Positions 7,803-15,867 of a stretch of DNA of 64,000 nt are shown here, piece by piece (positions within the stretch are counted from its first letter, which is position 1; each line of letters begins with the position of its first letter). A model generated the notes under the pieces. It was not told the DNA's origin and ran no database searches. It saw only the letters and a program-made list of their open reading frames with translations. Source of the stretch: PALG01 sp964495885 (GTDB lineage: Bacteria; Bacteroidota; Bacteroidia; Flavobacteriales; Flavobacteriaceae); the NCBI GenBank assembly GCA_964495885.1, contig CAZBWO010000005.1, forward strand, positions 62,001-126,000, read 5' to 3'. Both the position numbers and the translations under genes were made by a program.

Positions 7803-10373
7803 TTATTTTTGGGGATTACTGTTTTCTGAAGTTTCCTTTTGGTCTGCTAGATAGTCCTCCAAATTTTTATGAACTTGAACAACTTTATAGTTAGGGGTCG
7901 CTATTTCAAAGAATGATCTTTTTATTTTATATTTTTTATTTTCCTTAAGTACTTCCGCGAAACCTCTTCCGCCCAATTGAGTTTTAAGTCCGTGGATTAC
8001 AACAAACCATTGGTTAGGAGTGTAGAAATCCAATGAGGCAGACATGTTGGTATAGCGGTATTCCTCAATTGCTTTATCTAATTTTTCTTTTAATTTTTTG
8101 GCTTCTTCCAATTCTTCCGTTGCAAAAGTATAAACTACCTTCCAGCTTTCAGCAGTAGGTACAAACTCTTTCTGTGCGAGTTTTGGAAGTGTTGTACTGT
8201 AGATTTTCTGGGCCTCTTTTCCTTCTTCAGATTGTGGATAGTTGAGCGCTACAAAATTCACTGCTTTCTTATAAGCTTCAAATCCGTCCCTTCTCCCCAA
8301 TGAGGTTGCCTTCAGCATTTCAAGTTTGGGAACAATATCGTTCCCTGCGTACAAGGTGATATATTCATCTGCCGTGGCAATGACATAATCATATTTATGT
8401 GCTTCAAACTCCTTGAACAGTTCCTTGTACTTGTATTCTGGGCTAGACTCATCTGTTGGTAATTGTGAACTGGGATTCAGCAAAATTTCGGCATATCGGG
8501 AAGATGGATGGTTGTTGATGATGTCATTCTTCCAATACTCTGCTTTTGTGTTGTTTTCCAACAAACTGTAAATTTTATATAGATTGTATTTTGAAGGAAG
8601 TACCAATCGCTCCTGCGGATTATAGGTGAGTAATTTTTCCAGCTTATTGATTGCCAAATCGTATTCCCTAAATTTCTCTTTATAAATAAGCCCCAATTGA
8701 TAATATGCGAAGTTTCGCTCCTTGGTTAAGCTATCTATGACTTTCTGCTCCCTTGGTATTCTTGAGAGATAGGTCTCTGGATTGAATCGTTCGCCATCTG
8801 TGATGGATTCACCATCTTCTGTATTTTCCTCGGTTACTTTATCATCAGAATTTTGGTAAGGCTTGGTTGAAAGTCTCCAATAATCCTCCAATTCCCTGTT
8901 TCCCCAAACCTTCTGGAATTCCTGCTTTCCATAAGCTACTGTTGTACTATTGTAGAAATAAAAGGGCCCGCCAGAACCTCCTGGGCTTCCACCTTTCTTT
9001 TCATAAAATTCCTGATTGGCAATGGCCGCCTCTTTTGCCTCTGCAGCGGCAATGGAATCCTGTCTTGCCTCTTCCTTAAGTTTATTGGTAAATTCAGTAA
9101 AAAAGGCAACTTGTTCTGCTTCGGTCATTGCAACTATGCGAAGAATGGAGTCATTTTCAGCAGCGATATCTTCATATTTGATAACATCTGCTAGATTATC
9201 CAATTTCTTTTTCATCCTCCGCCAAGGACGTGTGTTCTCTTCTAGAAAAGTAAGCGTACTATCGTAATATTTTCCGGCAGTTTTGTATTCAGCTTTATCG
9301 AAATAAATTTCAGCTAAAGTGGAATAATTCCGGGCTTGAAGAAATTCACTTTGTTTGTAATTCTTAATAGATTTGTTATAATTGGCAATAGCAGAATCTA
9401 TATGAAAAGTGTTTCTATAATATTCCCCAAACTGATGATAAATAATGTCTAGATATGGACGGTTTTCCCTGTTTTTCTCCAAATCTACCAAAAGCTCCAT
9501 TAAAGCCAACGTATCGTCTTTTTCATAATCAAAATTACGGGCTTGTTCCATGTAGGCATTGATCATGTATTGCCTTGGTGATTTCCTGTTAAGCTCAATT
9601 ACTTCCTGAAAAGCCATGTTCGCACTATCCTTCTCTCCCAAGCGGTTATATAACTGTCCTTTAATATAAAGATAGCGTCCTTGAAGTTCTTTGTTTTTCA
9701 CATATTGAGAAGCCAACTTCATCATAGGAAGGGCCAGTTCTAAAGTATCTAAATTGATATAAGCTTGTGCTAAAATTGCAGCGGCATCAGCAAGGTCTTC
9801 ATCTTCCAACCCCTTTTCACTCTCCATTAATTCTGTTAATTCCTCAATGGCTACTTCTTCATTTGCCAAGCGAATATTGGTTTTGGCCTTCCACATTCGG
9901 GCTTCATTCACATTATTACTTGTAGGGTATCTATTTAAAATAAAATTGAACGCATCCTGTGCTGGCACGAAACGTTGATCATAGTAACGCGCTTTCCCCA
10001 GAAGCATGTAAGCCTCGTCCATTTGTGGATTGTATTCTTTTCCGTCAATATAAATGGAATGTTTTTGGATGGCCTTGGCTGCTTTTTCTTCGGCGCGTTC
10101 ATAATTGCTATTGCTGCCTTTATTTTGGCCAGGGGTAAATCCCTCATCTACTTCAAAGCGTTCTACGGGAAGGATTTCCCAAAAATTGTCTCGATAAGTG
10201 AGGATAAGCTCCTCATTGCCATCTTCCAAAGCCAAATAACCGTTGTAGAGTGCATTATATTCTCCTGTAACGGCATGATAATTTCTGCTTAAGAAGGTAT
10301 TTTTTTTACGGGAACACGCCGCAAAAAGAAGAATGGCGAGTAGAAATATGGTAAAATTCTGTATGCGTTTCAA
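7803..10373 (-). CDS. porW: Type IX secretion periplasmic lipoprotein PorW/SprE
   Basis: A large TPR lipoprotein needed for type IX secretion and gliding motility in Bacteroidetes. I place the start at a TTG (10373), which gives MKRIQNFTIFLLAILLFAAC, a clean lipoprotein signal with Cys at residue 20 and AAAGGAAAC just upstream; a further in-frame TTG at 10397 would put eight residues before it. The 856-residue product has many TPR-like helical repeats (for example DEAYMLLGKARYYDQRFVPA, ARMWKAKTNIRLANEE, FAYYQLGLIYKEKFREYDLA), an acidic low-complexity middle and a C-terminal globular part. It heads a block with bactofilin and the ATPase genes and is divergent from the reductase at 10565. A 7-bp inverted repeat lies in its leader at 10405-10421. 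Confidence 0.9.
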   Translation of the reverse strand: MKRIQNFTIFLLAILLFAACSRKKNTFLSRNYHAVTGEYNALYNGYLALEDGNEELILTYRDNFWEILPVERFEVDEGFTPGQNKGSNSNYERAEEKAAKAIQKHSIYIDGKEYNPQMDEAYMLLGKARYYDQRFVPAQDAFNFILNRYPTSNNVNEARMWKAKTNIRLANEEVAIEELTELMESEKGLEDEDLADAAAILAQAYINLDTLELALPMMKLASQYVKNKELQGRYLYIKGQLYNRLGEKDSANMAFQEVIELNRKSPRQYMINAYMEQARNFDYEKDDTLALMELLVDLEKNRENRPYLDIIYHQFGEYYRNTFHIDSAIANYNKSIKNYKQSEFLQARNYSTLAEIYFDKAEYKTAGKYYDSTLTFLEENTRPWRRMKKKLDNLADVIKYEDIAAENDSILRIVAMTEAEQVAFFTEFTNKLKEEARQDSIAAAEAKEAAIANQEFYEKKGGSPGGSGGPFYFYNSTTVAYGKQEFQKVWGNRELEDYWRLSTKPYQNSDDKVTEENTEDGESITDGERFNPETYLSRIPREQKVIDSLTKERNFAYYQLGLIYKEKFREYDLAINKLEKLLTYNPQERLVLPSKYNLYKIYSLLENNTKAEYWKNDIINNHPSSRYAEILLNPSSQLPTDESSPEYKYKELFKEFEAHKYDYVIATADEYITLYAGNDIVPKLEMLKATSLGRRDGFEAYKKAVNFVALNYPQSEEGKEAQKIYSTTLPKLAQKEFVPTAESWKVVYTFATEELEEAKKLKEKLDKAIEEYRYTNMSASLDFYTPNQWFVVIHGLKTQLGGRGFAEVLKENKKYKIKRSFFEIATPNYKVVQVHKNLEDYLADQKETSENSNPQK

Positions 10374-10541
10374 AATGTTTCCTTTAGTCTCGTTCAATAT
10401 AACTTAAAACCTTTGGTTTTAGTATGTAATCCTCACTTTTAAGGAGGGTAAAAATACGTTTCTTTTTTGTATATCGAAGGTTTTCAGGCTAAAATTAGTG
10501 GGATATTGCGGTTTTTAAATGAATTAGCCATACAACATTTG

Positions 10542-10549
10542 TATTTTTG
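10542..10549 (+). promoter_or_regulatory. Candidate -7 element of the ferredoxin reductase gene
   Basis: TATTTTTG matches TAnnTTTG and ends 15 bases before the ATG at 10565. No convincing -33 TTG lies at the usual distance, so this is a half-supported promoter. Confidence 0.4.
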
Positions 10550-10564
10550 TTAAAAATTTTGTCC

Positions 10565-11614
10565 ATGCAAGAAACCTACAAGTTAGTTGTCTCCAAGATT
10601 AAAAAGCTTACCGCAAATTCAGTTCGTATTTCATTTGAAGTCCCCCAAAACCTTTGGGGCACCTTTCAATATAAAGCTGGACAATACCTTACCATTATTC
10701 ATACATTAAATGGTCAAGAATTACGACGCTCCTATTCTTTATGTAGCGCCCCACATAGTGAAAAATGGGAAATTGGAGTGAAGAAAATGGAAAACGGTAC
10801 TTTTTCTGTTTTTGCCAATGAGAAGCTAAAAGAAGGGGATGTGTTGGAAGTATTACCTCCTGAGGGTCATTTTATACTTTCTCCTCAAGAGACAAATCAA
10901 CATAACTATTTTGCCTTTGCGGCAGGAAGTGGGATCACCCCAGTCATGGCAATGATTCAAACGGTTTTGGAAAAGGAGCCCCTCTCCTCTTTTGTGTTGG
11001 CTTTTGGAAACCAAAGTATAGAAGAGGCCATGTTTTATGAAACTTTGGAATCACTTAAGAGTACTTTTCCAGATCGATTCAAAATTGCTTATTTCTTTAG
11101 TAGACAAAGTGTAGATGGCTGTTTCTTTGGACGTATTGAACGTTCTATGGTGAATTACTTGCTGAAAAATCAATTTAAAGGAATGGACTTTCACTCGTAT
11201 TTACTTTGTGGACCTGAAGAAATGATTAATGAAGTTAAAGACACTTTATTAGACCGAGGGGTTGAGAAAGAGGCTATTCATTTTGAGTTGTTTCATACTA
11301 CTACAGAAGGATCCCTTTCCGAAGTACATGAAGGTGAAACCCAAGTAACCATTATCCTTGACGAACAAACCTATACCTTTCCAATGTTGCAAACCCAAAG
11401 CGTTTTGGAGGCTGCCATGGAAAAAGACTTGGACCCTCCCTATAGCTGTCAGGGAGGTATTTGTAGTTCCTGCATTGCTAGACTGAAAGACGGCAAGGTA
11501 GAAATGAAAAAAAACCTGATTCTTACCGATGGGGAATTGGAGGACGGACTTATACTTACTTGCCAATCGCACCCAACAACCAAGAGCATTACGGTAGATT
11601 ACGATAGTGTTTAA
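10565..11614 (+). CDS. FNR-type NAD(P)H oxidoreductase with C-terminal 2Fe-2S ferredoxin domain (PaaE-like)
   Basis: 349 residues from the ATG at 10565; an in-frame TTG 18 bases upstream is inside the promoter-like sequence and was rejected. Domain order: FAD-binding barrel (about 1-100, with RRSYSLCS for flavin), NAD(P)-binding domain (about 105-235, AAGSGITPVMAMIQ and LLCGPEEMI), and a plant-type ferredoxin domain (about 260-349) with CQGGICSSC plus a fourth Cys in LTCQSHP. This is the architecture of PaaE, the reductase of phenylacetyl-CoA epoxidase, but no other paa gene is here, so it may serve a different oxygenase or desaturase. Its stop codon overlaps that of the convergent GT9 gene. 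Confidence 0.9.
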   Translation: MQETYKLVVSKIKKLTANSVRISFEVPQNLWGTFQYKAGQYLTIIHTLNGQELRRSYSLCSAPHSEKWEIGVKKMENGTFSVFANEKLKEGDVLEVLPPEGHFILSPQETNQHNYFAFAAGSGITPVMAMIQTVLEKEPLSSFVLAFGNQSIEEAMFYETLESLKSTFPDRFKIAYFFSRQSVDGCFFGRIERSMVNYLLKNQFKGMDFHSYLLCGPEEMINEVKDTLLDRGVEKEAIHFELFHTTTEGSLSEVHEGETQVTIILDEQTYTFPMLQTQSVLEAAMEKDLDPPYSCQGGICSSCIARLKDGKVEMKKNLILTDGELEDGLILTCQSHPTTKSITVDYDSV

Positions 11615-12648
11615 GCAAGCAATTGCTCTATTTTTGAAATTACTTCGGAAGGCGGGATAGTTTTCATCACATTTTCGTATCCCTCGGGATAGGTGTTTCC
11701 ATATACCGAAGTTGGAATGAGCGGAAATTCTTCCCTATTAGACAATACCTGATTTCCGAAAGGTTGTGCAAAAGGCTGAAACCCCAAATACGGATGCGTA
11801 ACACCCCAAAGCGTAAGCACCGGAATTCCAAAATTAGCGGCTAAATGGCCATTTCCACTGTCCATGGACAGCATAATATCTAAATTAGAAATAAGGGACA
11901 ATTCTTCTTCAAAACTTAGCCTATTGGCAACACTTGTTACATGGTCATACATGGAGTCCCATCTTTCTAATTGAAGGGTTTCTTCCGCCCCTCCCCCAAA
12001 AAGAAGCACCTGATGTTTTCCCCTTTCATTGAGTTCCTTCAGCACCTCCTGCATTAATTCCAACGGATACATTTTGCTTTTATAGGCTGCAAATGGTGCT
12101 ATCCCAATAAGTTTTTTCGGAGTTTTTCCCACAAATGTAAGCAACTTAGGGGCAAGTGATTTCCGTTTAGGAAAAGATGGGCTTTCCAAGGAAAGATCAA
12201 ATCCTAATTTCCTAAAAACATCCGCGTAACGTTCATGGGTGCTTTTTAACGGATTCAAAATTCCGCCTTTGGATTGAGTTAACAGTTTCTTTTCTCCTCT
12301 CCCTTTGTCAAGTGAGCATACTCTCTTTCCGAATAGCTTTAAATAAAAAGATATCATCCTTGAGCGCAATACAAAATGTAAATCGGCAACAGCGTCAAAA
12401 TCTTGGGCATTGAGTGTTTTGGCCAAACGTTGAAGTCCGAAAAATCCTTTGTGCTTTCCAGTAACATCGGCTTCCCAAAAAGAAACATTGGGAAGTTCCA
12501 GGAAAAGCGGTTTAAAAAATTTCCGGGAAAGGACCGTGATGCGAACCTCTGGGTATTGCGTGGTAAATGCCCTTAAAACCGGAACCGTCATTGCCACATC
12601 CCCCATTGCCGAAAGCCGAATCACCAGAATATGTTTGGGGAGTGCCAA
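11611..12648 (-). CDS. Glycosyltransferase family 9 (heptosyltransferase-like)
   Basis: 345 residues with a GT-B fold of the ADP-heptose:LPS heptosyltransferase family. The N-terminal lobe begins LVIRLSAMGDVAMTVPVLRA, the hallmark of GT9; the C-terminal lobe has GIAPFAAYKSKMYP and the donor-binding segment LSMDSGNGHLAANFGIPVLT followed by WGVTHPYLGF. Family members add heptose or related sugars to lipopolysaccharide core at the inner face of the cytoplasmic membrane. The gene lies 6 bp after the DUF4254 gene and is probably cotranscribed with it. Its TAA is interleaved with the TAA of the convergent reductase gene (TTAA at 11611-11614). The acceptor cannot be told from the sequence. Confidence 0.9.
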   Translation of the reverse strand: MALPKHILVIRLSAMGDVAMTVPVLRAFTTQYPEVRITVLSRKFFKPLFLELPNVSFWEADVTGKHKGFFGLQRLAKTLNAQDFDAVADLHFVLRSRMISFYLKLFGKRVCSLDKGRGEKKLLTQSKGGILNPLKSTHERYADVFRKLGFDLSLESPSFPKRKSLAPKLLTFVGKTPKKLIGIAPFAAYKSKMYPLELMQEVLKELNERGKHQVLLFGGGAEETLQLERWDSMYDHVTSVANRLSFEEELSLISNLDIMLSMDSGNGHLAANFGIPVLTLWGVTHPYLGFQPFAQPFGNQVLSNREEFPLIPTSVYGNTYPEGYENVMKTIPPSEVISKIEQLLA

Positions 12649-12654
12649 GACCTA

Positions 12655-13266
12655 CTATTTTTGGCTCCGTAAAACGGGGTTTAATTCATCATCATTGTAC
12701 ATTTTCATCTGCTTATAGACTTTCATGTATTTCCGTCCTTGTGCAATATCTTCCAATAACTGTTCTATTGCGGTACTCAGGTCCTTTTGCTGCTCAAGTA
12801 AGACCTGAAGTTTATTTTGACAATTATCCCGATGGCTTGCAGAAGCATCTTTTCGTTCTGCTTCTTCCCTCATGTGGTAAACCTTTAGTGCTAAAATAGA
12901 TAAACGATCTACTCCCCAGGCAGGACTTTCAGTATTAATGGTTGCATTTTCCTTTACGGAAACGTCTTTGTAAAGATCCAAAAAGTAGCTGTCTATAAAC
13001 TCTACGGTATCTGTTCGGTCTTGGTTGGATGCATCTATTTGGCGTTTCAATTCAAGAGCAGCAACCGGGTCAATATTTGGGTCCCTTATAATATCTTCAT
13101 AATGCCACTGTACGGTATCTATCCAACATTTTCTAAACAGTAGGTGTTCCAAAAGTTGCGATTCATTATCATAGGGGTTCGTAAAAGGTTGGTAGGGATC
13201 ATCTTTTACGTGATACTTCTTGATGACCTCTTCGAATATGCTATTCGCTTTTTCAGTAAATTTCAT
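12655..13266 (-). CDS. DUF4254 family protein
   Basis: 203 residues, almost entirely helical and charged, without signal peptide or membrane segment, so cytoplasmic. It matches what I recall of the DUF4254 family, including the LLEHLLFRKCWIDTVQWHYEDIIRDP segment in its first third (split here as two runs: LLEHLLFRKCWIDT and VQWHYEDIIRDP) and SYFLDLYKDV. Function is unknown. Its constant position directly upstream of a GT9 gene in flavobacteria suggests a link to lipopolysaccharide core assembly (inference). A TACCTTTG element lies about 20 bp before the start. Confidence 0.85.
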   Translation of the reverse strand: MKFTEKANSIFEEVIKKYHVKDDPYQPFTNPYDNESQLLEHLLFRKCWIDTVQWHYEDIIRDPNIDPVAALELKRQIDASNQDRTDTVEFIDSYFLDLYKDVSVKENATINTESPAWGVDRLSILALKVYHMREEAERKDASASHRDNCQNKLQVLLEQQKDLSTAIEQLLEDIAQGRKYMKVYKQMKMYNDDELNPVLRSQK

Positions 13267-13285
13267 ACGTAAGACACTTTGAATG

Positions 13286-13293
13286 CAAAGGTA
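13286..13293 (-). promoter_or_regulatory. Candidate -7 element for DUF4254-GT9
   Basis: TACCTTTG on the minus strand, an exact TAnnTTTG match, ending 19 bases before the DUF4254 ATG. The same octamer is found before tatA, gltX and the WecG-type gene. The -33 region has only TTA near the right distance. Confidence 0.5.
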
Positions 13294-13333
13294 TCAATAT
13301 TTTGCGGTAGTTAATTGTCGGCTGATATATTCC

Positions 13334-14254
13334 TTAAAGAAAAAGAGAGACAAAAGGAGCTAAAAGAAAGACCCATAGCAACAGTTCCTTGAACCAGGCT
13401 TCTTTGTTTCCTTCTAAAAAACCAGCAATTATAACTGAAGCTGGCACAATTGCAAATGCCCATTCACCTCCTAATTTTAGTGGTGCAATAATGACAATGG
13501 CTAAAAAAACCAAGAGCGTATAAAAGACCATTCTGTAATTTGGCCTATTTTTCTTCGGAACTTCCTTTGTTTTTGAAACCCTATAAAAACCCGTCCATAG
13601 AATCACAGAAAAAAATACCGTAAGAAAAAGTAGCATGGAGGAAGTTGCATAATTTCCATACTGAAAAGAAATCCCTTCCGGTAATTTATTCCACCAATAG
13701 CTGTTTTGCCCAATTATTAAGAAATAGGCAGTTGCCAGCAGGCTCAATCCAATTAGTGCTACAAAAGGAATTGCAAAGTATCGTGCCTTTTTTTGAGGGG
13801 CATTCACTATGGATATAAAGAGTAGGAAAAAAGCCAATATGGACCAAAAATAAAAATAGGAAGCCAATAAGATCCAAAGGGAAGCGTCCAATATTTTCTT
13901 TTCAGTATTTTTTGAAGAGGACAAACTGAAAATTCTTCGAAGGGATAACAAAATAAACCCAAGGGCACAGAGGTATTCCAAACTTTGCTCCAAAGGCAGC
14001 ATACAAATCATGGTGCTGAAGAGAAACACCCCGTAGGTATTGCCTCCTGTTAGCTGGTTCTTCCGAAGAATAAAATCTAACAGCAACATACTGAATATCA
14101 AAAGCAAAAGTACCCCTACTAATATTCCCCAAGTTGACAACACCTCAATTGAAATTCCAGAAGTAAAAAACTTCCAGCTCCAAAAGAAGCAAATAAAAAC
14201 ACCCAGTAGTATAAAATTTACTGGGCTTGATTTCCCAAAAAAGCTTGTGAGCAT
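13334..14254 (-). CDS. DUF6427 family integral membrane protein
   Basis: 306 residues with about nine or ten hydrophobic segments and few polar loops, beginning MLTSFFGKSSPVNFILLGVF, which is the typical start of the flavobacterial DUF6427 family. No catalytic motif was seen and the function is unknown. It is divergent from the small DUF6341 gene (41 bp between the start codons), the usual arrangement in this family of bacteria. Confidence 0.85.
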   Translation of the reverse strand: MLTSFFGKSSPVNFILLGVFICFFWSWKFFTSGISIEVLSTWGILVGVLLLLIFSMLLLDFILRKNQLTGGNTYGVFLFSTMICMLPLEQSLEYLCALGFILLSLRRIFSLSSSKNTEKKILDASLWILLASYFYFWSILAFFLLFISIVNAPQKKARYFAIPFVALIGLSLLATAYFLIIGQNSYWWNKLPEGISFQYGNYATSSMLLFLTVFFSVILWTGFYRVSKTKEVPKKNRPNYRMVFYTLLVFLAIVIIAPLKLGGEWAFAIVPASVIIAGFLEGNKEAWFKELLLWVFLLAPFVSLFL

Positions 14255-14275
14255 GCTGCTTTTATTCTATTTTTG
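14245..14275 (+). promoter_or_regulatory. Promoter of the DUF6341 gene
   Basis: TTG (14245-14247), 20 bp, then TATTTTTG (14268-14275), matching the Bacteroidetes promoter at both elements. It ends 19 bases before the ATG at 14295. Confidence 0.55.
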
Positions 14276-14294
14276 TAATGTTAAATATACAACT

Positions 14295-14540
14295 ATGTCT
14301 TGGAAAGGTTTTTTTGAAGGAATACAATCTGCTGCCGAAGCTGTATTGTTCAAACCCTTGGATGCAATTCGTTTTATGGAATTAGATACTTGGTGGGGTG
14401 CCAACTTCATGAGTTGGATTTTCATCGCTATCGGTTTTGTTGCTTTCTTCTACTGGATGAAGCAGCTCTCTATTTTTAATGCCAATAACGAAGAAGACCG
14501 TAGTCAAACGGCACATTCCTTCCTAGGAAAAGACAATTAA
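14295..14540 (+). CDS. DUF6341 family small membrane protein
   Basis: 81 residues from the ATG at 14295, chosen because the promoter ends just upstream and because an upstream extension would run through the divergent gene. One transmembrane segment (about 39-57, WIFIAIGFVAFFYWMKQ) is preceded by an amphipathic Trp/Phe-rich N-terminus and followed by an acidic tail (NNEEDRSQ). It resembles the DUF6341 family of flavobacteria, which has no known function. Its stop codon is interleaved with that of purD (TTAA at 14537-14540). Confidence 0.85.
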   Translation: MSWKGFFEGIQSAAEAVLFKPLDAIRFMELDTWWGANFMSWIFIAIGFVAFFYWMKQLSIFNANNEEDRSQTAHSFLGKDN

Positions 14541-15808
14541 AGGTCAAACCCTATATCGGTTCTAAAATACATCTTATCAAACGATAGTTTTTCTATTTCT
14601 TGGTAAGATTTTTTTATAGCCTTTCGGAAATCTTCGTCTAATGAAGTAACCGCCATCACCCTACCTCCACTGGTTACTACGTCACCATCCTTCAAGCTAG
14701 TTCCAGCATGAAAAACCGTGGCGCCCGAAACAGCTTCGAGGCCTTGAATTATTTTCCCCTTTTCATACGCTTCGGGATAGCCTCCCGAAACAGTCATTAT
14801 TGTAGCAGCCGCGCGGGAATCAATTTCAACTACAGTTTCCGAGAGTTTTTTCTTTGAAACTGCTTCCAAAAGCGTCACCAAGTCTGACGTTATTCTGGGT
14901 AATACTACTTCAGTTTCCGGATCACCCATACGTACATTATATTCTATTACATAAGGGTCATTTCCTACTTTAATTAAACCAATAAAAACAAAGCCTTCAT
15001 AAATAATCCCTTCTTTCCGTAAGCCTTCTACTGTTGGTTGTACAATACGCTCCTCTATTTTGTCCATAAACTCGGCATCGGCGAAAGGAACGGGTGATAT
15101 GGCTCCCATTCCTCCTGTATTAAGCCCCGTGTCTCCTTCTCCTATTCGTTTGTAGTCTTTGGCGGTTGGTAATATTTTATAGGACTCGCCATCGGTTAAT
15201 ACAAATACGCTAAGTTCTATCCCATCCAAAAACTCTTCAATGACTACTTTACTGCTGGCGTTTCCAAATTTGGCGTGTGCTAACATGAGTTCAAGTTCTT
15301 GTTTCGCTTCTTCCAAATTATTTAAGATAAGTACTCCCTTCCCAGCTGCAAGCCCATCTGCTTTCAACACATACGGAGGCTGCAAGGTTTCTAAAAATGC
15401 TTTCCCGGCTTCAAGGGTTTCTGAAGTAAAAGATTGATACGCCGCCGTAGGAATTTGATGCAATGACATAAACTCTTTCGCCCGTTCCTTACTTCCTTCC
15501 AGTAAAGCTCCTTTTTTGGAAGGGCCTATTAACATTACGTGCTGTAAGTCTGTGTTGCTTTGAAAATAATCATAGATTCCATTGACCAAAGGATCCTCTG
15601 GACCTACCACCACCATCTCAACTTGATGTTCCAAAACAGTTTTTTTGATTGCTTCAAAATCTGTTACAGAAATGGGTAGGTTTTCTGCTATTTGTGCAGT
15701 TCCTGCATTGCCTGGTGCTACAAATAATTTTTTACATCGGGGACTTTTGGAAATTTGATGGGCAAACGCGTGCTCACGGCCACCACCTCCCAGTACCAAA
15801 ATATTCAT
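14537..15808 (-). CDS. purD: Phosphoribosylamine--glycine ligase
   Basis: Catalyses the second step of de novo purine synthesis, joining glycine to phosphoribosylamine with ATP. I start it at the ATG at 15808 (MNILVLGGGGREHAF), which is the conserved N-terminus; a nine-residue upstream extension is unlikely. The 423-residue product has the N-terminal domain with GGGGREHA, an ATP-grasp domain (VLKADGLAAGKGV, then GFVFIGLIKV and the metal-binding YNVRMGDPETEVVLPR) and the C-terminal domain with the AATIMTVSGGYPEAYEKG segment. Length is normal. It is monocistronic here. Confidence 0.97.
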   Translation of the reverse strand: MNILVLGGGGREHAFAHQISKSPRCKKLFVAPGNAGTAQIAENLPISVTDFEAIKKTVLEHQVEMVVVGPEDPLVNGIYDYFQSNTDLQHVMLIGPSKKGALLEGSKERAKEFMSLHQIPTAAYQSFTSETLEAGKAFLETLQPPYVLKADGLAAGKGVLILNNLEEAKQELELMLAHAKFGNASSKVVIEEFLDGIELSVFVLTDGESYKILPTAKDYKRIGEGDTGLNTGGMGAISPVPFADAEFMDKIEERIVQPTVEGLRKEGIIYEGFVFIGLIKVGNDPYVIEYNVRMGDPETEVVLPRITSDLVTLLEAVSKKKLSETVVEIDSRAAATIMTVSGGYPEAYEKGKIIQGLEAVSGATVFHAGTSLKDGDVVTSGGRVMAVTSLDEDFRKAIKKSYQEIEKLSFDKMYFRTDIGFDL

Positions 15809-15832
15809 GGGAATTGAGTTTTGTTTCGACTT

Positions 15833-15840
15833 CAAAAATA
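15833..15840 (-). promoter_or_regulatory. Candidate -7 element of purD
   Basis: TATTTTTG on the minus strand, 24 bases upstream of the purD ATG. No clear TTG at the -33 position. No purine-operator palindrome was recognised. Confidence 0.4.
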
Positions 15841-15867
15841 ATTGTTTGTAAATTGGATGCCTAATAT

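Noticed and set aside
10405..10421. 7-bp inverted repeat (TAAAACC TTT GGTTTTA) in the porW leader
   Set aside because: Too short and AT-rich to call a terminator or operator; noted only in the porW entry.
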